From NCBI RefSeq assembly GCF_007745175.1, contig NZ_CP036271.1:5530314-5594313 (forward strand): a stretch of 64,000 bases of DNA, read 5' to 3'. The notes under the pieces are model-generated. The model was not told where the DNA came from. It ran no database searches and saw only the letters and a list, made by a program, of their open reading frames with translations. This document shows, one piece after another, positions 36,493 through 45,941 of the stretch; the stretch's first letter is position 1, and each line of letters opens with the position of its first letter. This DNA is from Caulifigura coniformis (GTDB taxonomy: Bacteria > Planctomycetota > Planctomycetia > Planctomycetales > Planctomycetaceae). The position numbers and the translations under genes were made by a program.

Positions 36493-36781
36493 CGATGACA
36501 GGAATTTCGTGACAGACCGAAAAACTACAGCCGGGCGTTCGGAAGCCATTGGTTTCGGCCCGTTCCCACCGTGCCACCGATGGGGGAAAGGGGGAATAGG
36601 GGCCAGAAAAACGCTCTCCTCGTCAACGTGCCCGTCTTGGTCTCTCACCCGCTGCCACCCCGGAAGGACGCGGTGCACCGGCGGGTGTGGCCGAAGTTCG
36701 GCGTGCAATGGGCCTCCTTTTGCGGTAATTTCAACGCACGGAGTGAACTCCGCGCTGGGGGGCTAGGTTCAGAGGGCCGGG

Positions 36782-38428
36782 ATGATGACGCCGTTCAAAA
36801 TTGCATGTCCGGATTGCGCGGCCGCGCTGCGGATCTCGGATCCGGCGCATCTGGGGAAGTCGGTGAAGTGCCCGCGCTGCAGTTCCCGCATGCTGGTCCC
36901 GACCGCCGAGGAGGCCGGAATCGAGGTGGAGGCGCCGGTTCGTCCACGTCCGCCGTCCCGTCCCGCATCGCGTCCTTCAGCGCTGCCCGCCAGCGCGCCC
37001 CGCCGGTCGAAGCCGGCCGATGACGATTTTCTGACTGGCTTTGACAGCGACGAGTTTGAAGACCTTCCCGTCGAGCCGGAGCCCCGTCCGAAGCCCGTTA
37101 AGAAGAAGCCGAAGAAGAAAAAGTCTTCACGATCCCGGCCCTTCGATACCTCGCTCGCCTGGAAGGGGGGCATCGCGGCCGCCGTCGTGGTCTGCGTGCT
37201 CGTGGGATGGAAGTTTGCCGCGCCGTTCGTCGACGTCAGCAAGTTGTTGGCGATGTTTGGCGGCGGGGGGACGAGCCCGGATCTCACGTGGCTTCCCGAT
37301 GGAATCGATGCCGTGGGCGAAGTCCGGGTGTCCGAACTGGTGCAGGCTCCGGTCGTGAACACGGCCCTGCAGTCGCCCCAGGCAGCGGCCGGCCTGGCGA
37401 TGATGAAGGGGATGCTCGACATCAACTTGCAGGATGTGGAATCGGTGCGATTTGGCATCTTCGCCAGTCCCAGTCCGATGTCCCCGCCCCGGGTCTCCGG
37501 CGTCGTGATTCTCTCCAAACCAGGACGCATCGGGGCCGTCCTGGAAGGGACGACTTTCGCCACGCCGCCCGGCGCGAACAAGGTCGGCCACGGGAGCCGC
37601 TTCCTCTACACGCTGACGGCGATGCCGACGATGACGCTGTGCTGCCTCGATGACCGCACGCTCCTCTTTGGCGGAATGAACGAATTGAAGGCGGTCCTCG
37701 ACAAGGAAGGGCGGCCCGAATCGACCTCCCGGTTCGGGTTTCTCGACAAGCGCCGCCAGTTCTCGCTGGTGATCGCACCGCCAGACATGAGTACCGCCAG
37801 CGGCTTCCTGGGGGCCTCGTCGTTTGCGATGTTCAAAGCGACACCGGTGACGGGCCTGTCCTTCGCGGCCGATGTCGATTCGGCACTGCGTGTCGCCTTG
37901 TCCGTGAACACGAAGTCGTCGAAAGATGCCGCGGATGCGAAGGTCCAGTTCGACCAGGGTTTGTCGAAGATGCTGGCGGTGTCCCCCCTTGCAGCGGGGG
38001 CGGACCCGTCGGTCAAGCAGGCGCTGCAGTCCGCGAAGGCGACGGTCTCCGGACGGACGGTGGCGGTGACCTTGGACCTGCCGGTCGAATCGATGGCGTC
38101 GGCCCTGGCCGCGGGGCCCTCCCCGTTCGGCCTGCCATCCAGTCGATTCTCGACTCCGCAGCCGGGGTTTAAACCGCTGATCAGCCCCACGATTCCCAAG
38201 GCGCCGGTGTATGATACGACCCCGCCGTCGTTCATCACCGAGCCGTCCACGACGGCAGAGGTGGGGCCGACCGAAATGCCTGCCGGCATTCCTGGATTCG
38301 GAACACCTGCTTCGCCGATGCCCCAGCCTTCAGCGCCGGCTGAGTCGACCCCGCCGGCCCAGTCGGCGTCCCCATTCCGGCCCGTGACGCAGCCGCAGAA
38401 CCCGGCGCGTCGTCCGTCGGGATTCTGA
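36782..38428 (+). CDS. Zinc-ribbon membrane protein (hypothetical, paralogue-like)
   Basis: The 548-residue protein begins with an MJ0042-type zinc ribbon (Cys9, Cys12, Cys30, Cys33), then a Pro/Ser/Arg-rich linker, a very basic stretch (KPVKKKPKKKKSSRSR) and a single helix around 120-140 (GGIAAAVVVCVLVGWKFAAPF). The extracytoplasmic part begins with WLPDGIDAVGEVRVSEL and continues through an alternating region to a Pro/Ser-rich tail of about 100 residues. It shares plan with the protein at 1758, but lacks the STN-like end. Its stop codon touches the stop of the convergent methyltransferase gene, forming TGATCA. The role is unknown. Confidence 0.72.
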   Translation: MMTPFKIACPDCAAALRISDPAHLGKSVKCPRCSSRMLVPTAEEAGIEVEAPVRPRPPSRPASRPSALPASAPRRSKPADDDFLTGFDSDEFEDLPVEPEPRPKPVKKKPKKKKSSRSRPFDTSLAWKGGIAAAVVVCVLVGWKFAAPFVDVSKLLAMFGGGGTSPDLTWLPDGIDAVGEVRVSELVQAPVVNTALQSPQAAAGLAMMKGMLDINLQDVESVRFGIFASPSPMSPPRVSGVVILSKPGRIGAVLEGTTFATPPGANKVGHGSRFLYTLTAMPTMTLCCLDDRTLLFGGMNELKAVLDKEGRPESTSRFGFLDKRRQFSLVIAPPDMSTASGFLGASSFAMFKATPVTGLSFAADVDSALRVALSVNTKSSKDAADAKVQFDQGLSKMLAVSPLAAGADPSVKQALQSAKATVSGRTVAVTLDLPVESMASALAAGPSPFGLPSSRFSTPQPGFKPLISPTIPKAPVYDTTPPSFITEPSTTAEVGPTEMPAGIPGFGTPASPMPQPSAPAESTPPAQSASPFRPVTQPQNPARRPSGF

Positions 38429-39076
38429 TCAGCCTTCAACGGGTCGTTGGAGGTGCTGGACCCAGGCGGGCGGAACATTGATGAAGATCCAGTCCCGCCG
38501 GACTCTCTGCGCCTGAAACCTCGTCTGCATGATCCGTTCGATGGCGGCGAGGCGCTCCTTCTCGGGGCCCCGAGTCACGGACACCCGGATCGGCCGGATG
38601 AACATGTACTCGAACAGCGAAAACGTTCCCCCCGGCTTGAGGAGGCTCAGGCACCGGTCGACGAGACTTTCCACAAGCTCCGCCGGGAAATTGTTGAACG
38701 GCAGGCCCGAGATGATGACGTCGTACAGGCCGTCGGCCGCGAAATCCTGCAGTGGGCAGACATGAACGTTCGACACCGGCGCGGCCGGTAGATAGTTCGG
38801 ATCGGACTGGAAGCGATCCTGCAGCAGCCGCGCGAAGTCCTGGTTGATTTCCACCAGGTCGAACCGGTCCTCGGGCTTCACTTCCCGCACAATGTGCCCC
38901 GTCACCGCGCCAGTTCCGGGGCCCACTTCCAGGATCCGCCGCGGACCTGAGCACCGCGCCAGCGGGCGAGTCATCGCCCGGGCCAGAAACCGGCTGCTGG
39001 GCAGAACGGCTCCCGTGGTTTCGAACCGCTGTCGAAACTGGCGGAAAAACAGGATCTGGTCGCGAAGCGAAGTCAT
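38429..39076 (-). CDS. SAM-dependent methyltransferase, PmtA/KsgA-like
   Basis: From the ATG at 39,076 the protein has 215 residues. It has the SAM-binding motif LEVGPGTGAVT (about 49-59), an acidic residue at the end of strand 2 (DLVEIN), and an SGLPFNNFP segment at the position of the catalytic loop, which is like the motif in phosphatidylethanolamine N-methyltransferase PmtA and related to the N-P-P-F loop of rRNA adenine dimethylases. The substrate is therefore likely a lipid head group or an amine, not settled. It follows the aminotransferase gene by 16 bases on the same strand, which suggests one transcript. Confidence 0.82.
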   Translation of the reverse strand: MTSLRDQILFFRQFRQRFETTGAVLPSSRFLARAMTRPLARCSGPRRILEVGPGTGAVTGHIVREVKPEDRFDLVEINQDFARLLQDRFQSDPNYLPAAPVSNVHVCPLQDFAADGLYDVIISGLPFNNFPAELVESLVDRCLSLLKPGGTFSLFEYMFIRPIRVSVTRGPEKERLAAIERIMQTRFQAQRVRRDWIFINVPPAWVQHLQRPVEG

Positions 39077-39092
39077 GCCGCTCGATGTGCTT

Positions 39093-40037
39093 TCAGGACG
39101 AACTCTGGAGGCTGGCCTGCGAAACAATGTCGACTCCGACCTGCGTCGACCAGGCCGCAATCAATTGGCGCCACCGCATTCCGGGGCGACCCGATCCGAT
39201 CGGTACGCCGTCGACCTGCGTGACGGGAACGAGGCAGGCCGAAGTGCTCGAAAGCAGGACCTCATCGGCCTGGGCCAGTTGCGACGGCGTGATGTTTCGT
39301 CGCTCGACGCGCAGTCCGAGCGACGGGCACAACTCGAATACGACACGCTGGCTGATCCCGCCGAGCGTTGTCAGTTCGGAAGGAGTCGTCAGTGTCTCGC
39401 CGAACAGAGCGAAGATGTTGCCGCGCGCCGTTTCCGTGACGAAACCGTCGAGATCCAGCAGCAGCGCTTCAGCCTCCGGTCGAGACCTGCGGACTTCGTG
39501 GTCGGCCAAAAACCAGTGCAGCCGGCTGCGGTACTTGATGCGCGGATCGATGATCGACGCCGGGATCTGCCGGACCGCCGGGATCGCCAGCGACAATCCT
39601 TCGCGATAGTGAAGGGCCGCAGCCCTGGTCTCGAGCGGTCGCGTCGTGATGCAGACGGTCGGACGTCCCGGGTTCACGGCCATCCCCGCCGAAAAGGCCT
39701 CGCTCTCCCCGGCCGTGACGAACAGGTTGATCACTAGGTCCGCCCGATCGTCCATGGCGGCCGCATTGAACTTTGTCAGCTCAATGACGAGATGCCGGAT
39801 CTGGTCGAGCGACTCCCTTGGCGTCACGTCGATCGAACGCAGTGAAAACGCGAGTCGTTCGAGGTGGTCGTCGAGCCGGAATGGCGTGTGGCCGAATGTC
39901 CGGAGGGCTTCGGTGACCGTGACCGCCTGCACGACTCCGAAATCCCAGACCGGCAATCGCGCCGCGCGCAGAGGAACAAACTCGCCGTTCAGGTAGGCAA
40001 GCGGCTCATGCGGGGGGGAGCCCGAAGGCAGGTCCAT
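39093..40037 (-). CDS. Class IV PLP-dependent aminotransferase
   Basis: The 314-residue protein is a fold-type IV aminotransferase. Lys168 in IIDPRIKYRSRL should form the Schiff base with pyridoxal phosphate, and Glu202 in GFVTETARGNIF is the conserved glutamate of the family; the beginning YLNGEFVPLRAARLPVWDFG is also typical. The family includes branched-chain and D-amino acid aminotransferases and aminodeoxychorismate lyase; nothing visible separates these. The methyltransferase gene follows 16 bases downstream. Confidence 0.9.
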   Translation of the reverse strand: MDLPSGSPPHEPLAYLNGEFVPLRAARLPVWDFGVVQAVTVTEALRTFGHTPFRLDDHLERLAFSLRSIDVTPRESLDQIRHLVIELTKFNAAAMDDRADLVINLFVTAGESEAFSAGMAVNPGRPTVCITTRPLETRAAALHYREGLSLAIPAVRQIPASIIDPRIKYRSRLHWFLADHEVRRSRPEAEALLLDLDGFVTETARGNIFALFGETLTTPSELTTLGGISQRVVFELCPSLGLRVERRNITPSQLAQADEVLLSSTSACLVPVTQVDGVPIGSGRPGMRWRQLIAAWSTQVGVDIVSQASLQSSS

Positions 40038-40184
40038 GCGGGCAGTCGTGTGCGCCGAGTCGATGGGGCTTCAATGCCGACGCATCGTGACGGGTCGTCA
40101 CGCCTTTGAGAACCGTTCCCGGCAGCGGGACGCGAAGCCGCACCGATTCGCCGGACCGGGTGAGGGCAGCGCCGCGTTCATTGA

Positions 40185-40616
40185 TTACTGCTTGATCAGA
40201 GAAACACGGCCGGAGGGCTGGCCCCCGTTGACGGGCCCCTCGAGTTGCAGCAAGTCGGGCGTCTTTTCCAGGATCTTCCACTGGAGACGCCAGTTCAGTC
40301 CGGATTCGGAAGGCTCGTCGAGATCCGGACGGTGTCTGGAGACCAGGGTCACTTCCAGTTCGTCGCCGCTGCATTTCCAGACCGCCGCGTAGGGCGACTC
40401 CTGGAACTCCGTCAGCAGTGCGGAGCCGTCGCGCTGGAGTTCCAGCCGGCCTCCCCTGGGGAAGCTCGTCGAATCTTTGACCCGCCACGTTCCGACCAGA
40501 CATTCGTCGCGTGAAGGAGCGAAGAACGTCCCGAGCGCCAGTCCAGTCGCAAGCAGCGCGACCGCCCCGATGGCGGCCGTGCGGCGGGAAACGGAAAAAT
40601 GCGATTCGTCAGCCAT
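40185..40616 (-). CDS. Membrane-anchored lipocalin-like protein (hypothetical)
   Basis: Starting at 40,616, the protein has 143 residues. An N-terminal hydrophobic helix (TAAIGAVALLATGLALGTF) follows a short cytoplasmic lead. The rest begins LVGTWRVKDSTSF and continues with strands such as GRLELQRDGSALLTEF and WKCSGDELEVTLVS, like the small beta-barrel domains annotated as lipocalin-like or DUF in planctomycetes, and resembles the C-terminal part of the Gly-rich protein at 30,051. An in-frame ATG at 40,694 would place the helix internally. No known function. It lies 147 bases downstream of the aminotransferase gene's start but on the same strand, as a separate unit. Confidence 0.65.
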   Translation of the reverse strand: MADESHFSVSRRTAAIGAVALLATGLALGTFFAPSRDECLVGTWRVKDSTSFPRGGRLELQRDGSALLTEFQESPYAAVWKCSGDELEVTLVSRHRPDLDEPSESGLNWRLQWKILEKTPDLLQLEGPVNGGQPSGRVSLIKQ

Positions 40617-41176
40617 CGTGAAGATCGTGAAGGTGGCCGTGCGGGCGACGAGCGACGCCGGACATGAGGAGCCGTTGACCGCAGAGAATAACACCGTTCA
40701 CCCAACCCCGGGGCCGACCATTCGTCGGATTTTCTGCCCTCGAAGTTCAAGTGGTCATCCGGAGGCCTCTGCTGATTGGCAGGGGGGCGTGCGTGCCATT
40801 CGCCGCAGGCGGACACCCCTCTCCCATGGTCGGAGCGATTTTTCAAGAGTTCATCGATGGCGGCGCCGTTCTGAATGCGCTCCGCGCCGCATCTCTTCCC
40901 CGAACGCTTATCGACGACGAGGCCGCCCGCGGGGCTTCGGAATCGTAAGACTCGGCGAGGCGCGATGAGTCGTGCGATCGAACAGTGGGTGGAGTGACTG
41001 CGCCTGTCGTCGGGACGATAACAGGATGGGGCCGGCGGAATCTGCCGGAGTTCGTTCGCGACTGGGAAATCGCTTGCGAAATGCGAGTCAATCGGATTCG
41101 GCACGCGGGTCGCAATTGCGATGGTCAACGCCAAACGGCGTCGAAAACGACAACTCCATCACTCAGGGAAGATGCC
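40617..41176. other. Intergenic region without recognised gene
   Basis: These 560 bases separate two divergent genes. Frames on both strands cross it but overlap each other and have no family resemblance or good start. I see no repeat or clear promoter. Confidence 0.5.
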
Positions 41177-41575
41177 ATGAAGACCACATTGCTTGCCGCG
41201 TTCTCCGCTCTCGCCCTTGGATTTGGTGTGACTGCTGAGGCCCAGATGCCCTGCAATACGGGCTATGGCTGGGGGAACTCGACGATCTACTCCCCGACGA
41301 CCAGTTACTACCCGACGACGACCTCCGCGTATTCGACGAACTATGGGTACGTCGTGTCGCAGCCCTATGGGGGATACATCACCGCACCGCAGTACAACTC
41401 GTCGCTCTATGGTTCGGGGTACTACGGCTCGACCTGGAACAACACGTCGACCTACCGCGCTCCGACCTATACCTACGACCCGGTGCATGGCGACTTCCAT
41501 CGGAACGCCAGCTTTTCGACGAATCGCTGGAACAACGGCTTTGGTCACTCGAACCCGCGCCACCGGAACTGGTAA
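41177..41575 (+). CDS. Small secreted Tyr/Asn/Gly-rich protein (hypothetical)
   Basis: From the ATG at 41,177, preceded by AGGGAAG, this 132-residue protein has a clear signal peptide (LLAAFSALALGFGVTAEAQ). The mature part is rich in Tyr, Ser, Thr, Asn and Gly (YYPTTTSAYSTNYGYVVS type), with two Cys at most, suggesting a disordered or fibrous surface protein. No family is recognised. A strong terminator with a T-run follows at 41,636. It is the only gene in its transcription unit. Confidence 0.72.
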   Translation: MKTTLLAAFSALALGFGVTAEAQMPCNTGYGWGNSTIYSPTTSYYPTTTSAYSTNYGYVVSQPYGGYITAPQYNSSLYGSGYYGSTWNNTSTYRAPTYTYDPVHGDFHRNASFSTNRWNNGFGHSNPRHRNW

Positions 41576-41635
41576 CGGATCAACAATGCCCGATCGAGGA
41601 GGAACTTCCATTGCGAATCGTGTCTGAACGAGGCC

Positions 41636-41697
41636 GGCTGTGGAGCGGGGTGAACGGGGTGAGCCCGTGACCGCATCCACAGCCGATCCGTTTTTCT
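41636..41697 (+). terminator. Intrinsic terminator after the small secreted-protein gene
   Basis: CGGCTGTGGA pairs with TCCACAGCCG, continued by GCGG/CCGC and an inner ACGGG/CCCGT hairpin, and the structure is followed by GTTTTTC. It lies 60 bases past the stop and just before the convergent lipoprotein stop at 41,717, and may stop both transcripts. Confidence 0.85.
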
Positions 41698-41716
41698 CGG
41701 CGGTCATGACGGCGGG

Positions 41717-42259
41717 TTACTTGTGGCTGTGGTCATGGTCATGATGGTGTTCGACCTTGCTGGTGAACTGCTTTCCGGCAATCGTCACCACCAGTTTGGC
41801 GTTTGAGTTTTCATCGTCGAGATGGCGGGCAAGTTCCGCGCTCACCACGTGGAATTTCGAGCTCTTTCCCGCGCCATCGGAATCTTGAGGAGCAGCGGGC
41901 AGATGAAACTGATCGGGCTTTCCGTCGTGGGCCAGATTCAGTACGACCTCGGTCGATTCAATAGGCACCACGTTCCTGGCCGAACCGTCGAGGATGTAGA
42001 CGGTGATGGATCCTTCGGCGCCGTGAACGATCTCTGCGTGGTACTCCTCGTTTCCCAACTCGACGAGGTCGCCGTGATGCGGCCCTTCCGAGGGGTGGTC
42101 GTGGTCATGACCCGCTTCCGCAGCGGTGGAAGAGGCCGGAGTGCTGGTCGTCTTCTGCGGGGCTGCCCCGCCGCATCCGGGGAGCGCCAGCGAAGCCCCA
42201 ACGATGGCCAGACAGGCCCAGGGGGCGGAATGGCCGGAAAAATTCATTGCCTGTCGCAT
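41717..42259 (-). CDS. His-rich lipoprotein of the metal-efflux cluster
   Basis: The 180-residue protein starts at 42,259 with AAGGAGG eight bases upstream. The signal ends in ALPGC (Cys29), so it should be lipid-anchored outside the membrane. His/Asp-rich pairs flank the folded core: AGHDHDHPSEGPHHGD near the N-terminus and EHHHDHDHSHK at the end, strong candidates for divalent metal binding. The core (VELGNEEYHAEIVHGAEGSITVYILDG) reads as a beta-sandwich. It is the last gene of the efflux cluster, 48 bases after the pump gene. Metal capture or buffering outside the cell is inferred. Confidence 0.8.
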   Translation of the reverse strand: MRQAMNFSGHSAPWACLAIVGASLALPGCGGAAPQKTTSTPASSTAAEAGHDHDHPSEGPHHGDLVELGNEEYHAEIVHGAEGSITVYILDGSARNVVPIESTEVVLNLAHDGKPDQFHLPAAPQDSDGAGKSSKFHVVSAELARHLDDENSNAKLVVTIAGKQFTSKVEHHHDHDHSHK

Positions 42260-42307
42260 GCTTCGAACCTCCTTGTGGGACTAGGAATCGTTTTCGTTAC
42301 AATGGCG

Positions 42308-45300
42308 TCAGTGACCTGGATCGGCCGCGGGTGTGGACTCGGCGGAGTTGCCGGCGGCCTGTCCTGAGTGGAGGGCTTCTTCTTCGCGTGGCTCGATAAG
42401 TACAACCTCCTGTTCGGCCTCGCTGATCACCCGCTGGGCGGCCTTCAGGCCGAAGAGCCAGAACAGGGCGGGGTGGACGAAGAAATCGAGAAGGGTCGAG
42501 CTGACGACGCCGCCGAGGATGACGGTGGCGACCGGATAGAGGATTTCCTTTCCCGGTTCTCCCGAGGCCAGTACGAGGGGGACGAGTCCGATTCCGGCAG
42601 TCAGGGCGGTCATCAGGACCGGTGCAAGCCGCTCCAGCCCGGCCCTGATGATCATGTGATGCGTCCAGCCCTCGCCTTCGTACTTCACGAGGTGCAGATA
42701 ATGGTTCAGGAGGAGGATGCCGTTTCGGGATGCGATGCCGGCGAGTGAGATGAAGCCGACGATGCTGGCGATCGTCAGCGTCTGGCCTGTCAGGACGAGG
42801 GCGAACACGGAGCCAATGAAGGCCATGGGCAACGCGGCCATCACCTGCAGTGAAAGATTGGTCGAGCGGAACATCGTGAAGAGGACGAGGAACACGCCGA
42901 TCATTGCGACGACGAAGAGCGCGCCGAGGATTCGGCTCGCCGCCTGCTGGCTCTGGAACTGGCCGCCGTACTCGACGAAATAGCCCGACGGCAATGACGC
43001 GGTGATTCCGGCGACGCGAGTCTGGATGTCCTTCACGACGTCGACTACGCCGCGGTCGGCGACGTTGCATTGCAGAACAATCCGCCGGCGGACGTTCTCG
43101 CGATTGATCGTGTTTGGCCCGCCGGATTCGTAGATGTTGGCGACGGCCTCGAGCGGAATCTTCCGGCCCTCGGGCGTATCGATGGTCAGCCGGCGGAGCC
43201 CTTCGAGATCCTCCCGGTACTGGTTCTTGAAGCGGACGAGCAAGTCGAAGGTGCGCTGGCCGTCGAGCACTTCCGAGACGACTTCACCGTTGAGGGCTGT
43301 CTGGATGAACTCGTTGACGTATTTCGCAGACAGGCCATTCAGGAGGAGCTTGTCGCGTCTGAGTTCGATCCGGAGCTGCGGGATGAGGACCTGAGGTTCG
43401 AGGATGACGTCCTTGACGCCCGGGATTGCTTTGAGAACCGTCTCCATCTCCTCGCCTTTACGGCGGAGAAGGTCGAGGTCATCGCCGTAGATCTTGATGC
43501 CGATCTGCGCCTTCACGCCGGAGAGCATGTGGGAGATCAGGTGCGAGATCGGTTGTTCGACGGCCGATACGATTCCCGGGATGTCCGCAACGGCCTCGCG
43601 AATCTCATTGATCTGCTCTTCGCGGGACCGATGCGAGTCTGGATCGAGGTCGATGAAGAATTCGCTGGTGTTGACCCCTTCCGCGTGTTCATCGAGTTCC
43701 GCGCGACCGGTGCGTCGTCCCACTCGAATGACGTCCGGAACGGAAAGGAGTCGCCTGTCGACGGTCTGGGCGATGGCGTTCGAGACGGCCAGTGAAGTCC
43801 CCGGCGGCATCAGCACGTTCAACTGCACAGTGCCTTCGTTGAAGGGGGGGAGGAAGTCCCGCTCCAGATTGGCGACGAATACGCCGGAGATCGCGACCGC
43901 AATCAGGACGACCGTCAGGTTCAGCCGGGGCCAGGCGAGGCTGAAGCGGATGACGAGTTCGGCGATGCGCTTCAGGAACCGTAGAACAAATCCGTCTCCT
44001 CCATGCCCGCCTGTCTTTCCCGAGCCGAGCAGCCAGTACGAGAGGACTGGCGTGACGGTCAGCGAGACCAGCAGCGACGCCAGAATCGAGACGATGTAGG
44101 CGACCGCCAGGGGGGTGAAGAGCCGTCCTTCCATCCCGCTGAGGGCAAACAACGGGATAAACACGAGGCAGACGATCATCGTGCTGAAGACGATCGAGTT
44201 GCGGATCTCGGTGCTGGCCTGGAACACCACAAGGAGCGGAGACTTGGGATGGGTGGCGTGCCGATTCTCGTTCAGGCGCCGGAAGATGTTTTCGACGTCG
44301 ACGATGGCATCATCGACGAGTTCTCCGAGAGCGACCGCCAGGCCGCCGAGAGTCATGGTGTTGATCGACATCCCGGTAGCGGCGAACACCAGGGCCGTGA
44401 TGACGAGCGACAACGGGATGGCCGTCAACGTGATGAACGTCGTACGGATGTTCATCAGGAAGAGAATCAGGATGATGACGACGAGAATGACGCCATCGCG
44501 CAGGGCCTCGATCACGTTCTCGATCGCGCGGTCGATGAACGATTTCTGGGAGTAAAGCGGAACGATCCGAATGTCTTTCGGCAGTGACGGCAACAGTTCG
44601 AGGATTGCCTTCTCGACATGATCGGTGACCAGACGCGTGTCGGCCCCGGGCTGTTTGTTGATCGTGAGGACGACCGCGGGCCCGCCCGACCAGGAAGGCT
44701 GCTCGCCGGTGGAGGGCAACGCGCCGCCGCTGGCGGATTCCATGCTGGCCTTCGCGAGCGGATCGTCCGACGTGATGTCCGAGCGGGTATAAGCCGAGCT
44801 GTCGCCCCGCTTGACCTGAGGGCCTTCGACAACATCGGCCACTTCGGCGAGCGATACCGGCCGTCCTTCGCGGATCGTGACAACGACCTGCCTTAAATCG
44901 TCGAGCGACTGAATTCTTCCGATGGCTCGAACCAGCAGTTCGTTGGGGCCCTGCTGGTCGAGGTATCCGCCGGTTGCGTTCTCATTGCTTTCGACGACAG
45001 CCTTTTTGACCTCCTCGAGATTCACTCCGAAGCGGAGCATCGCATCGGGATCAACCAGCACCTGAAACTGCTTGCGCCCTCCGCCCATCGTGAAGACCTG
45101 GGCGACGCCGGGAATTGTCAGCAGACGCTGGCGGACGGCCCAGTCGGCGAGCGTTCGCAGCTCCAGGGCATTGGTCCTGTCACCGTCGCTCCACATGCCG
45201 AGCATCAGGATCTGGCCCATCACCGACGAGATGGGAGACAGCTGCGGCCGGACGCCATCGGGCAGCCGGTCCTGAACCAGCTGCAGCCGTTCCGTCACGA

Positions 45301-45625
45301 TCTGCCGGTCGTTGTAAATATCGGTGCCGAATCCGAACTCGACATAGATAATCGAGATGCCGACGCCAGACGAACTTCGCACTGCCTCGACGCCGTTCGC
45401 GCCGTTGAGAGTCGTCTCAATGGGGAAGGTGATGAGCGCTTCGACTTCCTCCGGCGCCATGCCGGGCGCCTCCGTCATCACCACCACACGGGGGCGATTG
45501 AGGTCCGGAAAGACGTCAATCGGCGTGTTGAGCGCGACGTACGTGCCGTATCCGGTGAGGAAGAGCGCCAGTGCGATGACCAGCATGCGCTGGTGAAGGG
45601 CAAAACGAATGACGGCGTTCAACAT
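42308..45625 (-). CDS. Heavy-metal efflux RND pump (CusA/CzcA family)
   Basis: The 1105-residue protein has the RND layout: a first helix at 10-32, a large porter domain, helices 2-7, a second porter domain, and helices 8-12. In helix 4 the motif ALGELVDDAIVDVEN carries the paired aspartates of the HME family for proton coupling; this D-D pattern is one of the HME subgroups whose metal is not settled, so I do not name Co/Zn/Cd or Cu/Ag. The protein pumps metal out using the proton gradient, as a trimer with a periplasmic adaptor and normally an outer-membrane channel. The start follows the 81-residue gene by 42 bases. Confidence 0.95.
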   Translation of the reverse strand: MLNAVIRFALHQRMLVIALALFLTGYGTYVALNTPIDVFPDLNRPRVVVMTEAPGMAPEEVEALITFPIETTLNGANGVEAVRSSSGVGISIIYVEFGFGTDIYNDRQIVTERLQLVQDRLPDGVRPQLSPISSVMGQILMLGMWSDGDRTNALELRTLADWAVRQRLLTIPGVAQVFTMGGGRKQFQVLVDPDAMLRFGVNLEEVKKAVVESNENATGGYLDQQGPNELLVRAIGRIQSLDDLRQVVVTIREGRPVSLAEVADVVEGPQVKRGDSSAYTRSDITSDDPLAKASMESASGGALPSTGEQPSWSGGPAVVLTINKQPGADTRLVTDHVEKAILELLPSLPKDIRIVPLYSQKSFIDRAIENVIEALRDGVILVVIILILFLMNIRTTFITLTAIPLSLVITALVFAATGMSINTMTLGGLAVALGELVDDAIVDVENIFRRLNENRHATHPKSPLLVVFQASTEIRNSIVFSTMIVCLVFIPLFALSGMEGRLFTPLAVAYIVSILASLLVSLTVTPVLSYWLLGSGKTGGHGGDGFVLRFLKRIAELVIRFSLAWPRLNLTVVLIAVAISGVFVANLERDFLPPFNEGTVQLNVLMPPGTSLAVSNAIAQTVDRRLLSVPDVIRVGRRTGRAELDEHAEGVNTSEFFIDLDPDSHRSREEQINEIREAVADIPGIVSAVEQPISHLISHMLSGVKAQIGIKIYGDDLDLLRRKGEEMETVLKAIPGVKDVILEPQVLIPQLRIELRRDKLLLNGLSAKYVNEFIQTALNGEVVSEVLDGQRTFDLLVRFKNQYREDLEGLRRLTIDTPEGRKIPLEAVANIYESGGPNTINRENVRRRIVLQCNVADRGVVDVVKDIQTRVAGITASLPSGYFVEYGGQFQSQQAASRILGALFVVAMIGVFLVLFTMFRSTNLSLQVMAALPMAFIGSVFALVLTGQTLTIASIVGFISLAGIASRNGILLLNHYLHLVKYEGEGWTHHMIIRAGLERLAPVLMTALTAGIGLVPLVLASGEPGKEILYPVATVILGGVVSSTLLDFFVHPALFWLFGLKAAQRVISEAEQEVVLIEPREEEALHSGQAAGNSAESTPAADPGH

Positions 45626-45667
45626 GATGTGTCAGGCAGAAGGAGTCGGCGCGAACAGGGGCTTGAA

Positions 45668-45913
45668 TCAATGAACACGATCGACAGTGCAGCTTCGAGC
45701 GGCGGCCTGGCAGAGCCGGCAGATCGAACAGGGGCGCGGCGTGTGGTCGGCCGCATCATTTCGATGAATAGTGCGGTCACAACTTCGAACGAACTGTGTC
45801 GAGCAGGGGGGGCCTGTTCCTGGTTCGAAGTTCAAAAGCTTCCAGACCATTGCGACCTGAAAGACTCCGATGACCGTGAGGATTCCGTAGACTTTCAATG
45901 ACTTCGCTGACAT
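45668..45913 (-). CDS. Small membrane protein with Cys cluster, between adaptor and pump genes
   Basis: This 81-residue gene is easily missed because a longer in-frame reading extends upstream into the adaptor gene. The ATG at 45,913 has GGAG seven bases upstream. The product has a helix (about 9-26, YGILTVIGVFQVAMVWKL) then a Cys/His-rich tail with CSICRLCQ (CXXCXXC) and three further Cys, a possible metal or disulfide site. It lies 28 bases after the adaptor stop and 42 before the pump start, so it is very probably co-transcribed. Function unknown; metal handling is inferred from context and composition. Confidence 0.65.
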   Translation of the reverse strand: MSAKSLKVYGILTVIGVFQVAMVWKLLNFEPGTGPPCSTQFVRSCDRTIHRNDAADHTPRPCSICRLCQAAARSCTVDRVH

Positions 45914-45941
45914 GGGCTGTCTCCGAAAGGCGTAAGCCGGC

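Larger units (their letters stand above)
35747..36781. other. Long non-coding region with duplicated element
   Basis: About 1 kb lies between the divergent DUF1501 gene and the zinc-ribbon gene. It contains two copies of a repeat (35,856-36,075 and 36,291-36,492) and a 7-base tandem repeat. Several open frames cross it on both strands, but they overlap each other and none shows a family, so I call no gene. Promoters of both flanking genes should be here. Confidence 0.7.

Noticed and set aside
36054-36512. 152-codon plus-strand frame crossing the tandem region and copy B
   Set aside because: It has a fair ribosome binding site before 36,069 but is composed of repeat sequence and Pro/Arg-rich filler; other frames in both copies are equally open.
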